A stretch of DNA of 64,000 nucleotides, taken from the NCBI GenBank assembly GCA_024741835.1, contig JAENRP010000042.1, positions 94,953 through 158,952 of the forward strand, written 5' to 3'. The translations under genes and the position numbers were made by a program. This stretch comes from Diplocarpon mali (lineage: Eukaryota; Ascomycota; Leotiomycetes; Helotiales; Drepanopezizaceae). The notes beneath the pieces are model-generated. The model saw only the letters and a program-made list of their open reading frames with translations. It was not told where the DNA came from and ran no database searches. Positions 50,026 through 61,734 of the stretch are shown here, in pieces; position 1 is the first letter of the stretch, and each line of letters opens with the position of its first letter.

Positions 50026-52023
50026 ATGCAGGACTCGGCGGAGGGTAACACTTTGCTTCACGAGGAACAGTTCGCTCCATCTCAAGCGGAAGAAATCCCG
50101 TGTGCTAAGCTCAGCGATTCGAAGAGTGCGAGGATATGGAGCAAAGCAGTGCTGATCATACTCACGGGGCTGATACTCTACTGCACCTTCGGCACGCTAT
50201 TCGATAACTTCATCTTGGTCCTCACAGCGGGCTCTGCAAACCCAGCAACAATGCCCAGCGCACAGGACACTGTGAGCGGCGATGTTGATGCTCTGGAGAA
50301 GGATAAAGTACCACAGTACTTTCAGACTAGTCCGGAGTTATGGGCAGGCCCTACTCATACTGGGAGAGCGCCTTTTCTCGCTCAGACCAATGCTGTATCT
50401 TTTGCTCCTACGGTCACTTTTGTCCCGAATACGCCTTTGGAGACTGCTATGCCTATTGTTGGGCAAAAGCAAAATGAGAGTATCTTCCATCTGATGGGCC
50501 AGCTGTCGCCTTATGCCCCGAGTCCATCAGGATTTGGTGTGTCGGAGTATCCCTTGCCCCCTGGGGCTAATATCACACAGGTTCAAGTAAGTTGTCAAAA
50601 AATGAGTTATTACTTTGGGTTGCATCGATTTTTAATTGGTTCTAGATGCTTTCTCGCCATGGATCTCGGTACCCTACATCAGGTGCCAATGTCAACGTCT
50701 TCGGAGACAAAATGAATAATCTTACAGGGACATTCCAAGCCTCTGGACAACTTGCGTTCCTGAACAATTGGAAGTATGAGCTTGGTAGAGAGATTTTAGT
50801 TCCCAGAGGGCGACAGGAATTATTCGAAAGTGGCATCCTGCACTACTATCAATACGCCCAGCTGTACAACCCAAACAGCAAGATCATCGTCAGGACCACT
50901 ACCCAGGATCGAATGCTGAAGGTGAATTTTTCCTTACCAAAAAAAAATTTACATTGACATTCCAGCTAGAGCGCAGAGTACTTTATGGCGGGTTTCTTTG
51001 GTCTAGAGTGGACAAACAACGCTACTATCGAAGTGATCATTGAAGCGACAGGTTTTAACAACTCTCTTGCCGGCTACGACAACTGCAAAAATGCTCAAAG
51101 CTTCCGAAATGCTGGTGGGCCGAATGCAACAGCAGAATGGGTCGATATATACCTCAGAGATGCAACAGAGCGGCTGAAACCTCTGATAGACGGGTTTGAG
51201 TTAAATGTCGAGGATGTATATGCGATGCAGAATATGTGCCCTTACGAAACCGCAAGTCCTATCTTAATCGATGCGCAGACTGAGCTGACAAGGATAAGGT
51301 CTCATATGGATACAGCGCTTTCTGCGATCTGTTTACTTACGAAGAATGGCTCCATTTTGAATATTCTCTTGACCTGTATTTCGCCGGTAGCTCTGGCTTT
51401 CAAGTCAGCCCACCTGCTCCTCCTTTGAAAAATTTGCTAACGGGCCAAAGAGTCCAACAGGCCGAGCCGTCGGCCTCGGCTACGTTCAAGAGACCATTGC
51501 CCGCCTTCAAAATCACACTCTCGGCTACTCGGGATCCCAGATCAACACCACTCTCGATTCAAGTCTTGAGACATTCCCTTTGAACCAAAGTCTCTACTTC
51601 GATTTCTCTCACGACACCAATATTCATAGTATCCTCACCGCCTTTGGCTTTAAACAATTCAATTCTTTTCTGCCTTCTACAAAATATCCGGGCCCACACA
51701 ACCTCACTGTTTCGCACCTCGAGCCGTTCGCTGCAAGGCTCGACATCGAACTCATCAAGACGCCGTCGCCTTTGAGTCCTCAACGCGTTTACGAAAAGGG
51801 CGAAGAGACTACTTACATACATTTCATTCTCAATCAACGCACACTACCTTTGGGACTAAGCTTTCCAGAGTGCGATGCTGGACGATTAGATGGCTGGTGC
51901 GAACTCGAGACATTCTTGAAGACGCAGGAAAAAGCCGAAGAATTGGCGAAGTATGACGAAGCTTGTAATGGCGATTACGAGGCGGTTCCTTATGGGCAGA
52001 TTGTCGATGGCGCGCCTTCTTAA
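50026..52023 (+). CDS. Membrane-anchored histidine acid phosphatase (phytase-like)
   Basis: Five exons: 50026-50586, 50646-50921, 50970-51251, 51299-51403 and 51451-52023, all phase 0, giving 598 aa. The third intron (51252-51298) starts with GC rather than GT (GCAAGT...GATAAG, with CTGAC before the acceptor). It is needed to join NMCPYET to VSYGYSAFCDLFTYEEW, the family sequence; reading through shifts the frame. A single transmembrane segment at about residues 40-65 (VLIILTGLILYCTFGTLFDN) with no cleavable signal suggests a type II membrane protein with its catalytic domain outside or in a vesicle lumen. The phosphate pocket RHGSRYP is at about 191 and the catalytic HD in FDFSHDTN at about 462. 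Many N-glycosylation sequons occur. The family removes phosphate from phytate and other monoesters; substrate not assigned. Confidence 0.92.
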
Positions 52024-54218
52024 GGTAGGGTGAAGCATCGAGATCGAGGTTTGTGAGGTAAAAGGTGGCTATGATTTACTTTTAAAAGGGTTTAATCGCA
52101 AGATTGGTAGTAGGCTGTCTTTGAACGTCATCATTGCTTGTCAAACCTCTTTCCCCAAATTCATAGCACAGAAAATTACCATCAACAGAGTGGAAACTAA
52201 TAAAGATATTGACTATACTATTAGAAATAATGTTTGTTTGTATACGCTAAGGCCAGAGTTCCCACAAACCCATGTCCTCCACAATGTCTACCCTACCTCA
52301 AACGAAATAACTACGACTCCAGGCAGCACAAGGAAGTATATATCTGTCGTTACTAATAAAAAGTAAGGAGGCTTTGAGTATTTTTTTGTAGTCTAGCTGC
52401 AAACTGATAGGGTTAGACAGGCGAATGAGTTTTTTTGAGTATAAGGCGTGAAAACACTGCCTATTTCTCCTAACTCTCTCCTAGTCTCCTGGCATATGCT
52501 ATGAAAATCACAGCCACTATGAATTCATAGCAGAGCCAACCGTATAAGTTGTGCGACCTAGCGCTGGGTCATCTTCCAGGAGAGCGGGTATCCTGAGTAG
52601 TTTTACAGAGGAGAATGCATTACAATAGCTCACAATCAGAATTCCAGTTCTAGAAGATCTCTGCTAAAAGACGGCGAAGTGTTATGGGCCATGATTCAGC
52701 AGTTTTTATCCCGACTCATGAGGCTTCAACATTTTTAGTGCTAGGGAGAACAGGCGGACTCATAAATGTCCATTGCTTCATGCTTGTTTTCTTTGATATC
52801 TTGGAAACTCAATGTGTGGGTAATTTTCTTAGGTTCTGTCTATCCTAGGACAAGACAACTCCGAATCTTGGATGTTGAAGAAGAGAGACTGAGTTTGTCA
52901 AGGTGTAAATACAACTGTAGAGTTATTAGCTTTCTTATGCTAAGGCTTGAAAATTCCAAGCTATTTTTTCTATAGCTTATATTTCGCCTGATGATAAATT
53001 TATTGGGTTTGCCAGATGTTGGATTATGGTAAGATGCGTCATATCTAACAGCGATTTAGACGAATATGGAAAGGCTAGGCGAAGATTCCTGTGCTGTCCT
53101 TGATGAATCACTTCTGAGTTCTTTGAAGCTCCTCAATTTCAGCGCTGGAATAGTGTGTTCAACTACGCAATCAATGTATCTGGTAATAATCTAGAAACCT
53201 TGTCATATTCAAGGTCTTGGAACTTTGTCTGGAATACGGCATTGATGGATTTCCTAGGAACGCTATTGACATACCACCTCAGCGTTCCCCACAGCTTGCC
53301 TAGAGGGTAGAGCCTGCTCCAGCCTGAGTAGTAACTGTTAATCTCAAGTGTACTATAAAGCGAGTTTTGATGACGTAGGCTTCATCTCGAACTGCTTTTT
53401 TTTTTAGGTCGACAATTTTCAAGACAGCTAGAAATCCTCCCGAGATAATGCTCTACCAACGGCCGCGCTGTAGACATTCGGTTTCAATACGCGGGGTTGC
53501 TTAGAAGTGCTAGGGGGTGAGGATGGCGACCCTGGATGTATTAGGTGAAGGATATGTCATAGGGGCTGAGAATGTGGTTTTGACAATGGCGGCGGGGGTG
53601 TCGAGCAATACGGTCAAATTATTGGCAGCGCGAGTGAGGCATGATCTGGTACATAGGTCACTGTGCAGATGTAAGTGCCCCTCTACTTTATGCAGGCCTA
53701 TTTGCTAATGTCTATGGAACGTCTATTTTCTATAGACGGAAAGCAGAGCACACTTGGGCTTTTTTTGGTGCACATTTTGCCTACTGGACTGTGCCAATAT
53801 GGCATTCGGTACTCTGAGCGGTTCTGCTTCTTCAAATTAGGAGCCGGCCTAGGAAATTGTTCTATTTCATCTTTCAGTTACTTGCTTGGTTGAGGAAAAG
53901 TGTTCTAGAACTCCTGAGCTGGGTGATGGACGAATCGGAGTAGGTATTTGGCAATTTAACGCGAAGCACGCCTGGACGAGATGCAGCATCAAAGTGCCTT
54001 TAAGGCCCAGATTTTAGAACATAAAACGCGAACATACTCTCTTCTCTTTACTTACACTCTAAGCCCACCTCATCCTTAAGAAATGCAGAAGTCACGTGTC
54101 GATGTGTGGAATGAGTCCTGGCGCTACAGAACGCAGCCCACGTAACCAAGCTGGTCCTCCATCCACTTGCATCGAGCACTACTAAGACGCAGCTCCTTTT
54201 GATGATTCGATGGCCTAA
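52024..54218. other. AT-rich intergenic region
   Basis: About 2.2 kb without a confident gene. A plus-strand frame at 53517-53708 (GAENVVLTMAAGVSSNTVKL) has a hint of the degenerate ankyrin-like repeats common in fungal NLR-type proteins, but the match is too weak to call. Poly-T and AT-rich stretches are frequent. Confidence 0.5.
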
Positions 54219-54770
54219 ATGCCAACATATTACGAGGTTCTTGGCCTCCCAGAAGCTCTCCACAATGAACCAACTCTGCCGGCGCAAACTCTTCGATCAG
54301 CCTACCGACGAGCCCTACTTCAAAACCACCCTGATAAATCCACGAACAATCTGTTGACCTCCGAGCGAACGATATTCTCAATCGACCAAATCACTGAAGC
54401 ATTCACTACACTTTCGAATTCCACTTTTCGAACGAAGTACGACAAGGAATTGAAGATACGAAGCGCTACTACAAATGTTGGAGGGATACTGGAAAAACAG
54501 GCCTATCGCACTGGTATTGAGATTGTGGACTTGGACGACCTTGAGGTTGATGAGGTACAAGGCATCTGGTATAGAAGCTGCAGATGTGGCGATGAGAGGG
54601 GATTCCTGGTCAAGGAGGAAGATCTGGAGGGGGCAGCAGAGGATAGGGAGATCAGTGTAGGGTGTAGGGGCTGCAGTCTCTGGCTGAAAGTTCTCTTTGG
54701 GGTTACAGAGGAAAACACTGCTGAGGGAACATCAGATTCCAAAGCATGTTCCATAGGAGGGGCTGGATGA
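54219..54770 (+). CDS. dph4: Diphthamide biosynthesis protein Dph4 (J domain plus CSL zinc finger)
   Basis: A single exon of 183 aa. Dph4 is a type III J-protein that delivers iron/electrons and supports Dph1-Dph2 in the first step of diphthamide formation on eEF2. The N-terminal J domain (about 1-75) has YYEVLGLPEALHN, the HPDK motif near residue 38 and a Phe/Tyr-rich end (AFTTLSNSTFRTKYDKEL). The C-terminal CSL-type zinc finger has SCRCGDERGF and VGCRGCSLWLKVLF, giving the CxC...CxxC ligands. The spacing is standard and the start codon begins the domain directly. With dph6 at 7.6 kb the window carries two genes of the same pathway, though far apart. Confidence 0.95.
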   Translation: MPTYYEVLGLPEALHNEPTLPAQTLRSAYRRALLQNHPDKSTNNLLTSERTIFSIDQITEAFTTLSNSTFRTKYDKELKIRSATTNVGGILEKQAYRTGIEIVDLDDLEVDEVQGIWYRSCRCGDERGFLVKEEDLEGAAEDREISVGCRGCSLWLKVLFGVTEENTAEGTSDSKACSIGGAG

Positions 54771-55387
54771 ACTTGCCCTGCCATGGTACGAGCATGGTCT
54801 AGGACAATCGATTCATCACCCAGCGTGGCTGATAGGCTTTGAAAAGAAGTTGCCCATAGTAAAGTACCCGCCAGCAGCCGTGGTACCAACAGAAGCCAGT
54901 CTGCAACAGCACGGGCGCCCTGGCACACGGCAATGCCTTCAAAGAGAAAGCAGAGTTATGCTATGCTGTTAGTTGGATACATTGGAAACAACAATAGGGT
55001 TCCCCAAATTAAATGTGCCCACTCTCTATGGCTTCCATTCAAAGGCGTAAGCCGTTCTTGGTTGCCTCAAACTTGCGGTGTAGTTCTTCTTGCAACGTCT
55101 GATGGAATATCAGAGAGCGCCATACACCTCGTGTGAACAATCGATTGGTGTTGGAAGAACCATTGTTGCTGTTGCAGGTCAGACGAGCTGGAGACTTGCC
55201 AGAGGCTTAATCGTATATGGCCCACCGCCTTTTGCTTATCATCCCCAAAGCAGCTAGAGCAGCCGGCAGGACTCGATGGGCTTGGAGCACCTACGAATCA
55301 TGTGTCCATTACAGTAATCGCGGGCACATTGAAACCCCCCCACCTTCCTTGTTCTGTCTCCCCCTCAGTCGCTTCTCCCCTCTCCCG
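54771..55387. other. Promoter region of the aminopeptidase gene
   Basis: 617 bp with no gene. The last 60 bp before 55388 are C/T-rich, a typical fungal core promoter or leader. Confidence 0.55.
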
Positions 55388-58300
55388 ATGCGTGCTCTAA
55401 CATCCGTGCTTGAATTCACGATCCTTTCGTCTGCGTTGGTTCGCCCAGGGACTTCTGCAATTGCATCTACAAATCAAAGAAGGGCTTTTAGTAGTTCTCT
55501 ATACCATTCCTCAGCCACCCTTCCCAGCTCTATGTAAGCTTAATGCTCTTCGATCTCGCCCCAGCCTCGTACTCACTACTCATGATTCGGGTTCTCAATT
55601 TAGAGATCATTCGTTCATCTAGTTTTGCTTTATAAGCTGACTTTCAATCCAAGATTCAACCCTACTTGTAGACGACGTCAACCTTTGACCGCCCGCAAAC
55701 AAACTCCTTTCACCTATACCGCAATACGGAATTGTTCCTACCGAAACCACAAGATGTGCAGATCACAGGGAGAGAGAGATGCGCCGGCGGGAGGCTTGGA
55801 CGTTACCAAAGGTCGTCAGATCCTCCCCGCAGACGTTGTTCCCAAGCACTACACCATCACCCTGGAACCTGATTTCGAGACTTTCAAGTACAAAGGCTCT
55901 GTGTCTATTGATTTGGATGTTGTCAAGGATACAAGCTCCATCTCTTTAAATACCCTAGAGCTCGAGATCCTTAGCACCAAGGTTATCTCTGGCTCCGATA
56001 CTGTCATCAGGTTGGTTAATAGTTGATGTGCTACCGTACCACATGTGGAGCTATGCTGACATGGAAAAGCACATCGCCCATCCTTACCTACGATGAGGAC
56101 TCCCAAACCACTAAAGTAGCATTTGACGGCAAGACTCTCCAAAAGGGAACAAAGGCAAAGCTAGAAATGACTTTCAATGGCATACTCAATGACAAAATGG
56201 CTGGTTTCTACCGCTCTACATACAAGAATGCAGATGGCAGCACAGCTGTGATGGCAACCAGTCAGATGGAAGCAACCGATGCCCGAAGAGCGTTCCCATG
56301 TTTCGACGAGCCAGCTTTGAAAGCCGAGTTCACAGTCACTCTGATCGCCGACAAGAAGTATACTTGTCTCAGTAACATGAATGTCTCTTCCGAAAAGGAT
56401 TTTGAATCTGCAAGTGGTGGAGTCAAGAAGGCCGTCAGCTTCAGCAAGTCTCCGCCTATGTCCACCTACTTGATTTGCTTCATCATTGGTGAGCTGAATT
56501 ATATCGAGTCGACCAAGTTCAGAGTTCCCGTTAGAGTATACGCTCCTCCTACATCAGACATTGAGCACGGCCGCTTTTCTCTAGATCTTGCCGCACGAAC
56601 TCTCGAGTTCTACGAGAACACATTCGATAGCAAGTTTCCTCTCCCAAAGATGGATATGGTTGCTATCCCTGATTTTGCCGCTGGAGCTATGGAGAACTGG
56701 GGTCTCATCACTTATCGTGTCGTTGATCTCATGTTAGACGAGAAAACTAGTGGAGCTTCTACCAAGGAGCGTGTCGCCGAGGTCGTACAGCATGAATTGG
56801 CTCATCAATGGTTTGGAAACCTTGTGACCATGGATTTCTGGGACGGACTCTGGCTGAACGAGGGATTCGCTACTTGGATGTCTTGGTACTCCTGCAACGT
56901 TTTCTACCCGGAGTGGAAAGTGTGGCAAGGATATGTCACTGACAACCTCCAAAGTGCCCTTGGCCTCGACTCTCTGCGCAGCAGTCACCCAATTGAGGTG
57001 CCCGTGAAGAGAGCTGATCAGGTAAACCAAATCTTCGACGCCATCTCCTACTCGAAGGGATCTAGCGTTATTCGCATGGTCTCCAAGTATCTCGGCGAGG
57101 ATGTCTTCATGCAAGGTATCCGAGATTACTTGAAGAAGCATGCTTATGGCAACACTGAAACCGGTGACCTCTGGTCTGCTCTAAGCAAGGCCAGTGGAAA
57201 GGATGTCGAAGCCGTCATGGACATATGGACCAAGCATGTTGGTTTCCCTGTGGTTTCCGTAACTGAGAACGAAGGAGAAAAGTCGATCCACTTAAAGCAA
57301 AACCGATTCCTCCGCACAGGAGATGTCAAACCCGAAGAGGACAAGGTCCTGTACCCTGTCTTCTTAGGCCTTCGTACAAAAGAAGGAGTCGATGAATCAC
57401 TGGTTTTGTCGTCACGAGAGAAGGATTTCAAGGTGAAGGATACGGATTTTTTCAAGCTGAACGCCGATCACGGATCTCTGTACCGGACATCATACACCCC
57501 CGAGCGTCTAGAAAAGCTTGGCCAGGCTGCCAAAGATGGCCTCTTGACTGTTGAGGACCGCGCCGGAATGATCTCTGACGCTGGAGCTCTCGCCGCGTCA
57601 GGCTATGGAAAAACTTCTGGAGTCCTGAACCTGCTCAAGGGCTTCAGTGGCGAGAAGGAATTTATTGTGTGGAGCGAGATCATCACTCGACTTGGCGCTC
57701 TTCAAGGGACGTGGATGTTTGAGGACCAGAAAGTTAGAGATGGCTTAGAGACTTTTCAGAGAGACCTCGTCAGCGATCTTGCTCACAAGTTTGGATGGGA
57801 ATTTTCAGATAATGATGACCATATACAACAGCAATTCAAGGGTCTCTTGTTCGGGGCTGCAGGTATGTCCGGCGACAAAGCTGTTATCAAGGCCGCCCAG
57901 GACATGTTTGCAAAGTTTGCCGCTGGCGATAAGTCTGCTATCCACCCTAATATTAGAGGTAGTGTCTTTGGCATCAACTTGAAGTATGGTGGCAAGCAAG
58001 AGGTTCGCACTCTCTTAGAATCTTATCAATAGTGACTAATCGTGTATAGTACGAGGTTGTTCTTGATACATACCGCACAGGCAAGACAGCCGACGAGCGT
58101 AATACTGCCCTTAGGTCGATCGGCAGAGCCAAGGATCCTGAATTGATCAAGAGAACTCTGACTCTGCCATTCGGAGGTGAAGTAAAGGAGCAAGATATTT
58201 ACATGCCTGTCAGCGCGCTCAGAACCCACGCTGCTGGTATTGAGGCCTTGTATGGCTGGATGACGGAGAATTGGGACGAACTAGCGAGAAGGCTGCCTGC

Positions 58301-58538
58301 GGGTTTGTCCATGCTCGGCTCGATGGTCTCGATCTGCACTTCAAGCTTCTCTAGCCAGGCCGACATGGATCGCATTACTAAGTTCTTCGAGGATAAGAGT
58401 ACCAAGGGCTTTGACCAAAGTCTAGCACAGAGCCTTGATTCTATCAAGGCGAAGAGTGCATGGCTTCAGCGTGATAGAGAGGATGTGAAGAAATGGGTTG
58501 AGTCTTACCAGGGAAAGACGGTCAAGGCCGAGTTGTAA
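55388..58538 (+). CDS. ape2: M1 family zinc aminopeptidase (Ape2/Aap1 type)
   Basis: Main structure: exons 55388-55533, 55762-56010, 56070-58002 and 58050-58538, 938 aa. An alternative ATG at 55754, inside the first intron and in frame with exon 2, gives 892 aa starting MCRSQGERDAPAGG. The enzyme releases N-terminal residues from peptides. Key motifs are GAMENWG near residue 337, HELAHQWFGN near 372 (HExxH zinc site) with the downstream Glu in NEGFATW, and the helical C-terminal ERAP-like domain. The longer form has a Ser/Arg-rich leader (SSALVRPGTSAIAST, RRAFSSSLYHSSATL) that resembles a mitochondrial presequence; the shorter form would be cytosolic. The last intron's donor GTTCGC was chosen because the next exon (YEVVLDTYRTGKTADER) continues the family sequence. 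Confidence 0.92.
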
Positions 58539-59363
58539 ATTATTTCCATTCTACAGTGACTAAACAGAATACTCAAGCGAAAAGGCTTGCAGTTGGCATA
58601 TATTACACAAATAAGCGAATTTTTACTGCTAGGGACTTTCCACCTGTACTTGATAAAAGCTTGCTTTGATCTACATGCGTCTGAACTCGGAATTGCGATC
58701 AGGTTCAAAACAGCAGCGACCAAACATGATATTTTCTATTCATCTGGGGTTAAATTGAAATCAGGGGCTCGCTTAATTGCCAGAGCACTGGCGAACTTCT
58801 ATATACCTTGCCTACTACTAGGTACCTTGGGCTATAAATCATCAACGCGGTTTCGCCTTATCATAGGGATAGCACACGCACTTAAGTGTTTTGGTTGACT
58901 CTCGCAACTTTATTACAAGTATTCTATGGCATTCAGTCTAGTTACTTAACATACCCCTGCATGAAAGCATGCTCTTAACTATGGGCATACGTACTATTTG
59001 TGATGTACAAAGACATCTAAAGATTCGCAATGAGTAAGCATTCACCAAGTACGCTATTAATAACCATCTCGCTTTCTAGAGGTACTTATACTGTGTCAAC
59101 ACGGTATAGCGCGTCAACACAGATCGCTTAAAATTCGCCTAACAACGCCGTGCGTTAGAAACGCCAAGTTCTGCATCTACCTATCTAGGTATAGCCACCT
59201 AGAAGTTATTGCTAATGGAAAAGTAGGGGACTTTGTCTAGATGTGAAATTCTGCAGCGACAGAATACAACTGATGCCAGGATTCGTCAGTCGCCTGATTT
59301 GATTAAGATATTTACACAATTGAAGAGCGAGACGAATATTACCTGGGATAAATCGATGTCGTC
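58539..59363. other. AT-rich spacer between the aminopeptidase and monooxygenase genes
   Basis: No gene or repeat recognised; AT-rich. Confidence 0.55.
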
Positions 59364-60717
59364 ATGACTCTTATACAAGTCAGTATTGCATCCCAAATCT
59401 CCTAGCTTATACAGCCGCCAGCTCGCAAGACTTTGGCCGGGAAGTTTCTTCGATATATTTAAACAGTGTAAGCTGAATTGGCATAGCCTGTTCACATCAT
59501 CGGCGCCGGAATCGGCGGTCTGACTCTCGCTCGATGCCTCAGAAGTAAAGGCATACAAGCCGTGATATTCGAGAAGGATCCATCGCCCGCGTACCACAAT
59601 TATGGGATCTCGTTACAGCCATGGACGTACCAGTTACTGGTCAAGATTCTTGGTATTGACGAAATGACGTTCGTGAAAAAGGTTGCTGTTGATGGGTTGC
59701 GAGGCGGTCAGGGGATTGCTTACGCTGAGCATGCGCCGATATCAACATCGGCAAGTTGGAGCGATCCTTCGTCATTGAGAGCCCATCGAGGACGGCTCGA
59801 GGCGCTCTTGAGAGAGGACCTAAAAGGAAATGTGAAGTGGGGCTACGCTTTACAGGACATATCTCCGAACATCGCAAGTGGAACAAAAAATACACTTGCT
59901 TTCAAGGATAAGGAGAGCGTAAGCAGCAGCTTTGTTGTTGATTCCTCGGGCGTGCACTCCCAGATTCGGACATCGCTCATCCCGAACTTGGAACTCAATG
60001 CCCTGCCTTATGTCGTCTTCAGAGGGACCCGACGTATCGAGGAATTGAAGTTCAAGGAGCTATATCAAGAACGATTTGGGGAGGGAAATTTAATCGAGAT
60101 GAAGCATGCCGATATAATTCTGCAAGTCTCTATCAATAATTACGTCCCGGCTGATAGAGGCGTGGATATCAGCCTAATCTACTCACGTCCCGCCCGATCC
60201 AACGACGCGCTCCACCGTCCTGCCCGTACCACGGGAGAATCAAAGAGCATTTCGGAAGTATTTTTCGATGAAGTCTCAAACTTGGGAGAGCTGGCACAGC
60301 CCTTCAAGGATGCATTTGATGAGAAGGAGGTTAGGAGTGGAAGGACCCTCCACTGGTTGATGAGGGACTTACTTGTCCCACTCGAGGAGCTGAGGAGGCT
60401 TGCTGAGAGAGGGGTTATGGTTGTTGGGGATGCTGCGCATGCTTTGTAGGTGTCAAAGATACGCGTTTCTTTGTTCTCCAGAACATTATTGACGGGAATT
60501 CTGCTGACTCTCTACTCCACTAAGGCCCATTCTTGGGGGTGACGGAGCGTGTTTTGCGATTGAAGATGCGGTGGCTTTGGGGGATGCTATTGCGCATGGA
60601 AATAATCCTGGGCGGTTGTATGAGGATTTATTCTCAGGATGGGAAGAGGGTTTGAAGAAGGGGAGGGAGCGGTTAATGGACATGCACAATTCTCAGAAAT
60701 CTGCTAGTAGTCTTTGA
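59364..60717 (+). CDS. FAD-dependent aromatic-type monooxygenase
   Basis: Three exons: 59364-59378 (five codons), 59487-60445 and 60525-60717, giving 388 aa. The first exon is inferred: the FAD-binding strand begins right after a TAG acceptor with no ATG in frame, and MTLIQ with a GTCAGT donor gives the expected MTLIQPVHIIGAGIGGLTLA start. The N-terminal GxGxxG (GAGIGG, residues 11-16) and the following IFEKD acidic end of strand two bind FAD. The C-terminal GDAAHALPILGGDGACFAIEDA spans the second intron and is the usual ribityl-binding motif. The middle DG motif normally reads DGxxSxxR; here it is SGVHSQIR preceded by Asp-Ser, so the Asp is replaced. The family hydroxylates phenols and other small molecules; substrate unknown. 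Confidence 0.85.
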
Positions 60718-61144
60718 GTAAAGCTCACCGCTGGCGGAATAGATATTCCGATCTCAAGGGAATCAACAGTGGCTACAGATTCTAGACCCGCGCAGCATTT
60801 GTTCAAAGCTAGCATATAGATGTAAAAGAGCAATAGGCAAGGTCATGTTAGGGGAACTTAGAAGAACACAATCACGTGATAATACAAGCTTCCAGCCTAC
60901 CTTGCAGTGTAGAACTGAGGGAGATGCAGTGTCCATTTCTCGCAACAACTGAGACATTAGCTTTTAGTTTACGGAGATGTATCGCATTGTAGTCATGCTA
61001 GTATGGAGACGTCTCCGAACCCTTCCTTAACCAAACACAACATTCAAATTGTGCTCGAGGAAATCAAGGCCATTCTTTGTCCTTGAGCACATTAGCCTTT
61101 CCCGCCGGACTTTTGATTTCAAAAAGAAAGCGCTGCTCTCCCTA
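60718..61144. other. Short spacer before the unrecognised small gene
   Basis: The coding-like frame of the next gene can be followed upstream to about 61.03 kb but has no ATG there; otherwise nothing seen. Confidence 0.5.
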
Positions 61145-61734
61145 ATGGTTGATGGTGAAGATTGGCGCAGTGTATTATTTAGTAGGTTAGGTATTCGGGA
61201 ACTGCTAGTGAGGGTGCTTGTACATGACTCCAGCCCTCTAAGATCCATAATTTACTACGGCGACGCAAGTAAAATGATACAAGACTTTAAGGATTGTGAG
61301 AAGCTACTGATACAATGTAGTTTTCCCATCTTTTTTCTTCCAATAGGGTAGTTTCCTAACGCCTTTAAGGCAAGTTTATAGAACAAGTGATCATAAATCG
61401 CAAGCTAGCCTTGCTGGCTAGGATAATTAGAGAGCGTACCTGGTATGACCAAATGGAGCTAGTAAACAGCAACCAGTCGCTTAAGATTTACGTCATCTTG
61501 TCGAAACTTGAAGTTCGGAAGAGTTCAAATGTCGAGGAGATGCTATGTAACATCGTTCACAGGCTCAACAAGGCATTTATGCCGGCTGATCCTGATTTCT
61601 TTACCATTCTTCACAGTACAGGGTTAATACTCCGGAATCTGGGTAAGCTAGCTGAAGGCATGAATATTGAACTTCGAGCTCTCGGAGGCATCAAGCTTAT
61701 GGACGGCTCTTGCATTTGTCCAAGGGCTTTCTGA
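61145..61734 (+). CDS. Hypothetical protein, two exons; possible remnant of a larger repeat protein
   Basis: Exons 61145-61316 and 61370-61734, phase 1, give 178 aa. The 53-nt intron has GTAGTT, a clear CCTAAC and a TTTAAG acceptor, and joining restores a continuous frame (DFKDCEKLLIQ to CKFIEQVIINRKLALLA), which argues for a real or recently real gene. The sequence is mainly helical. The end (FFTILHSTGLILRNLGKLAEGMNIELRAL) faintly resembles tetratricopeptide repeats in fungal Clr5 or NLR-type proteins. The open frame continues upstream without an ATG, so the true start may lie in a further exon or be lost. Function is not assigned. Confidence 0.45.
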
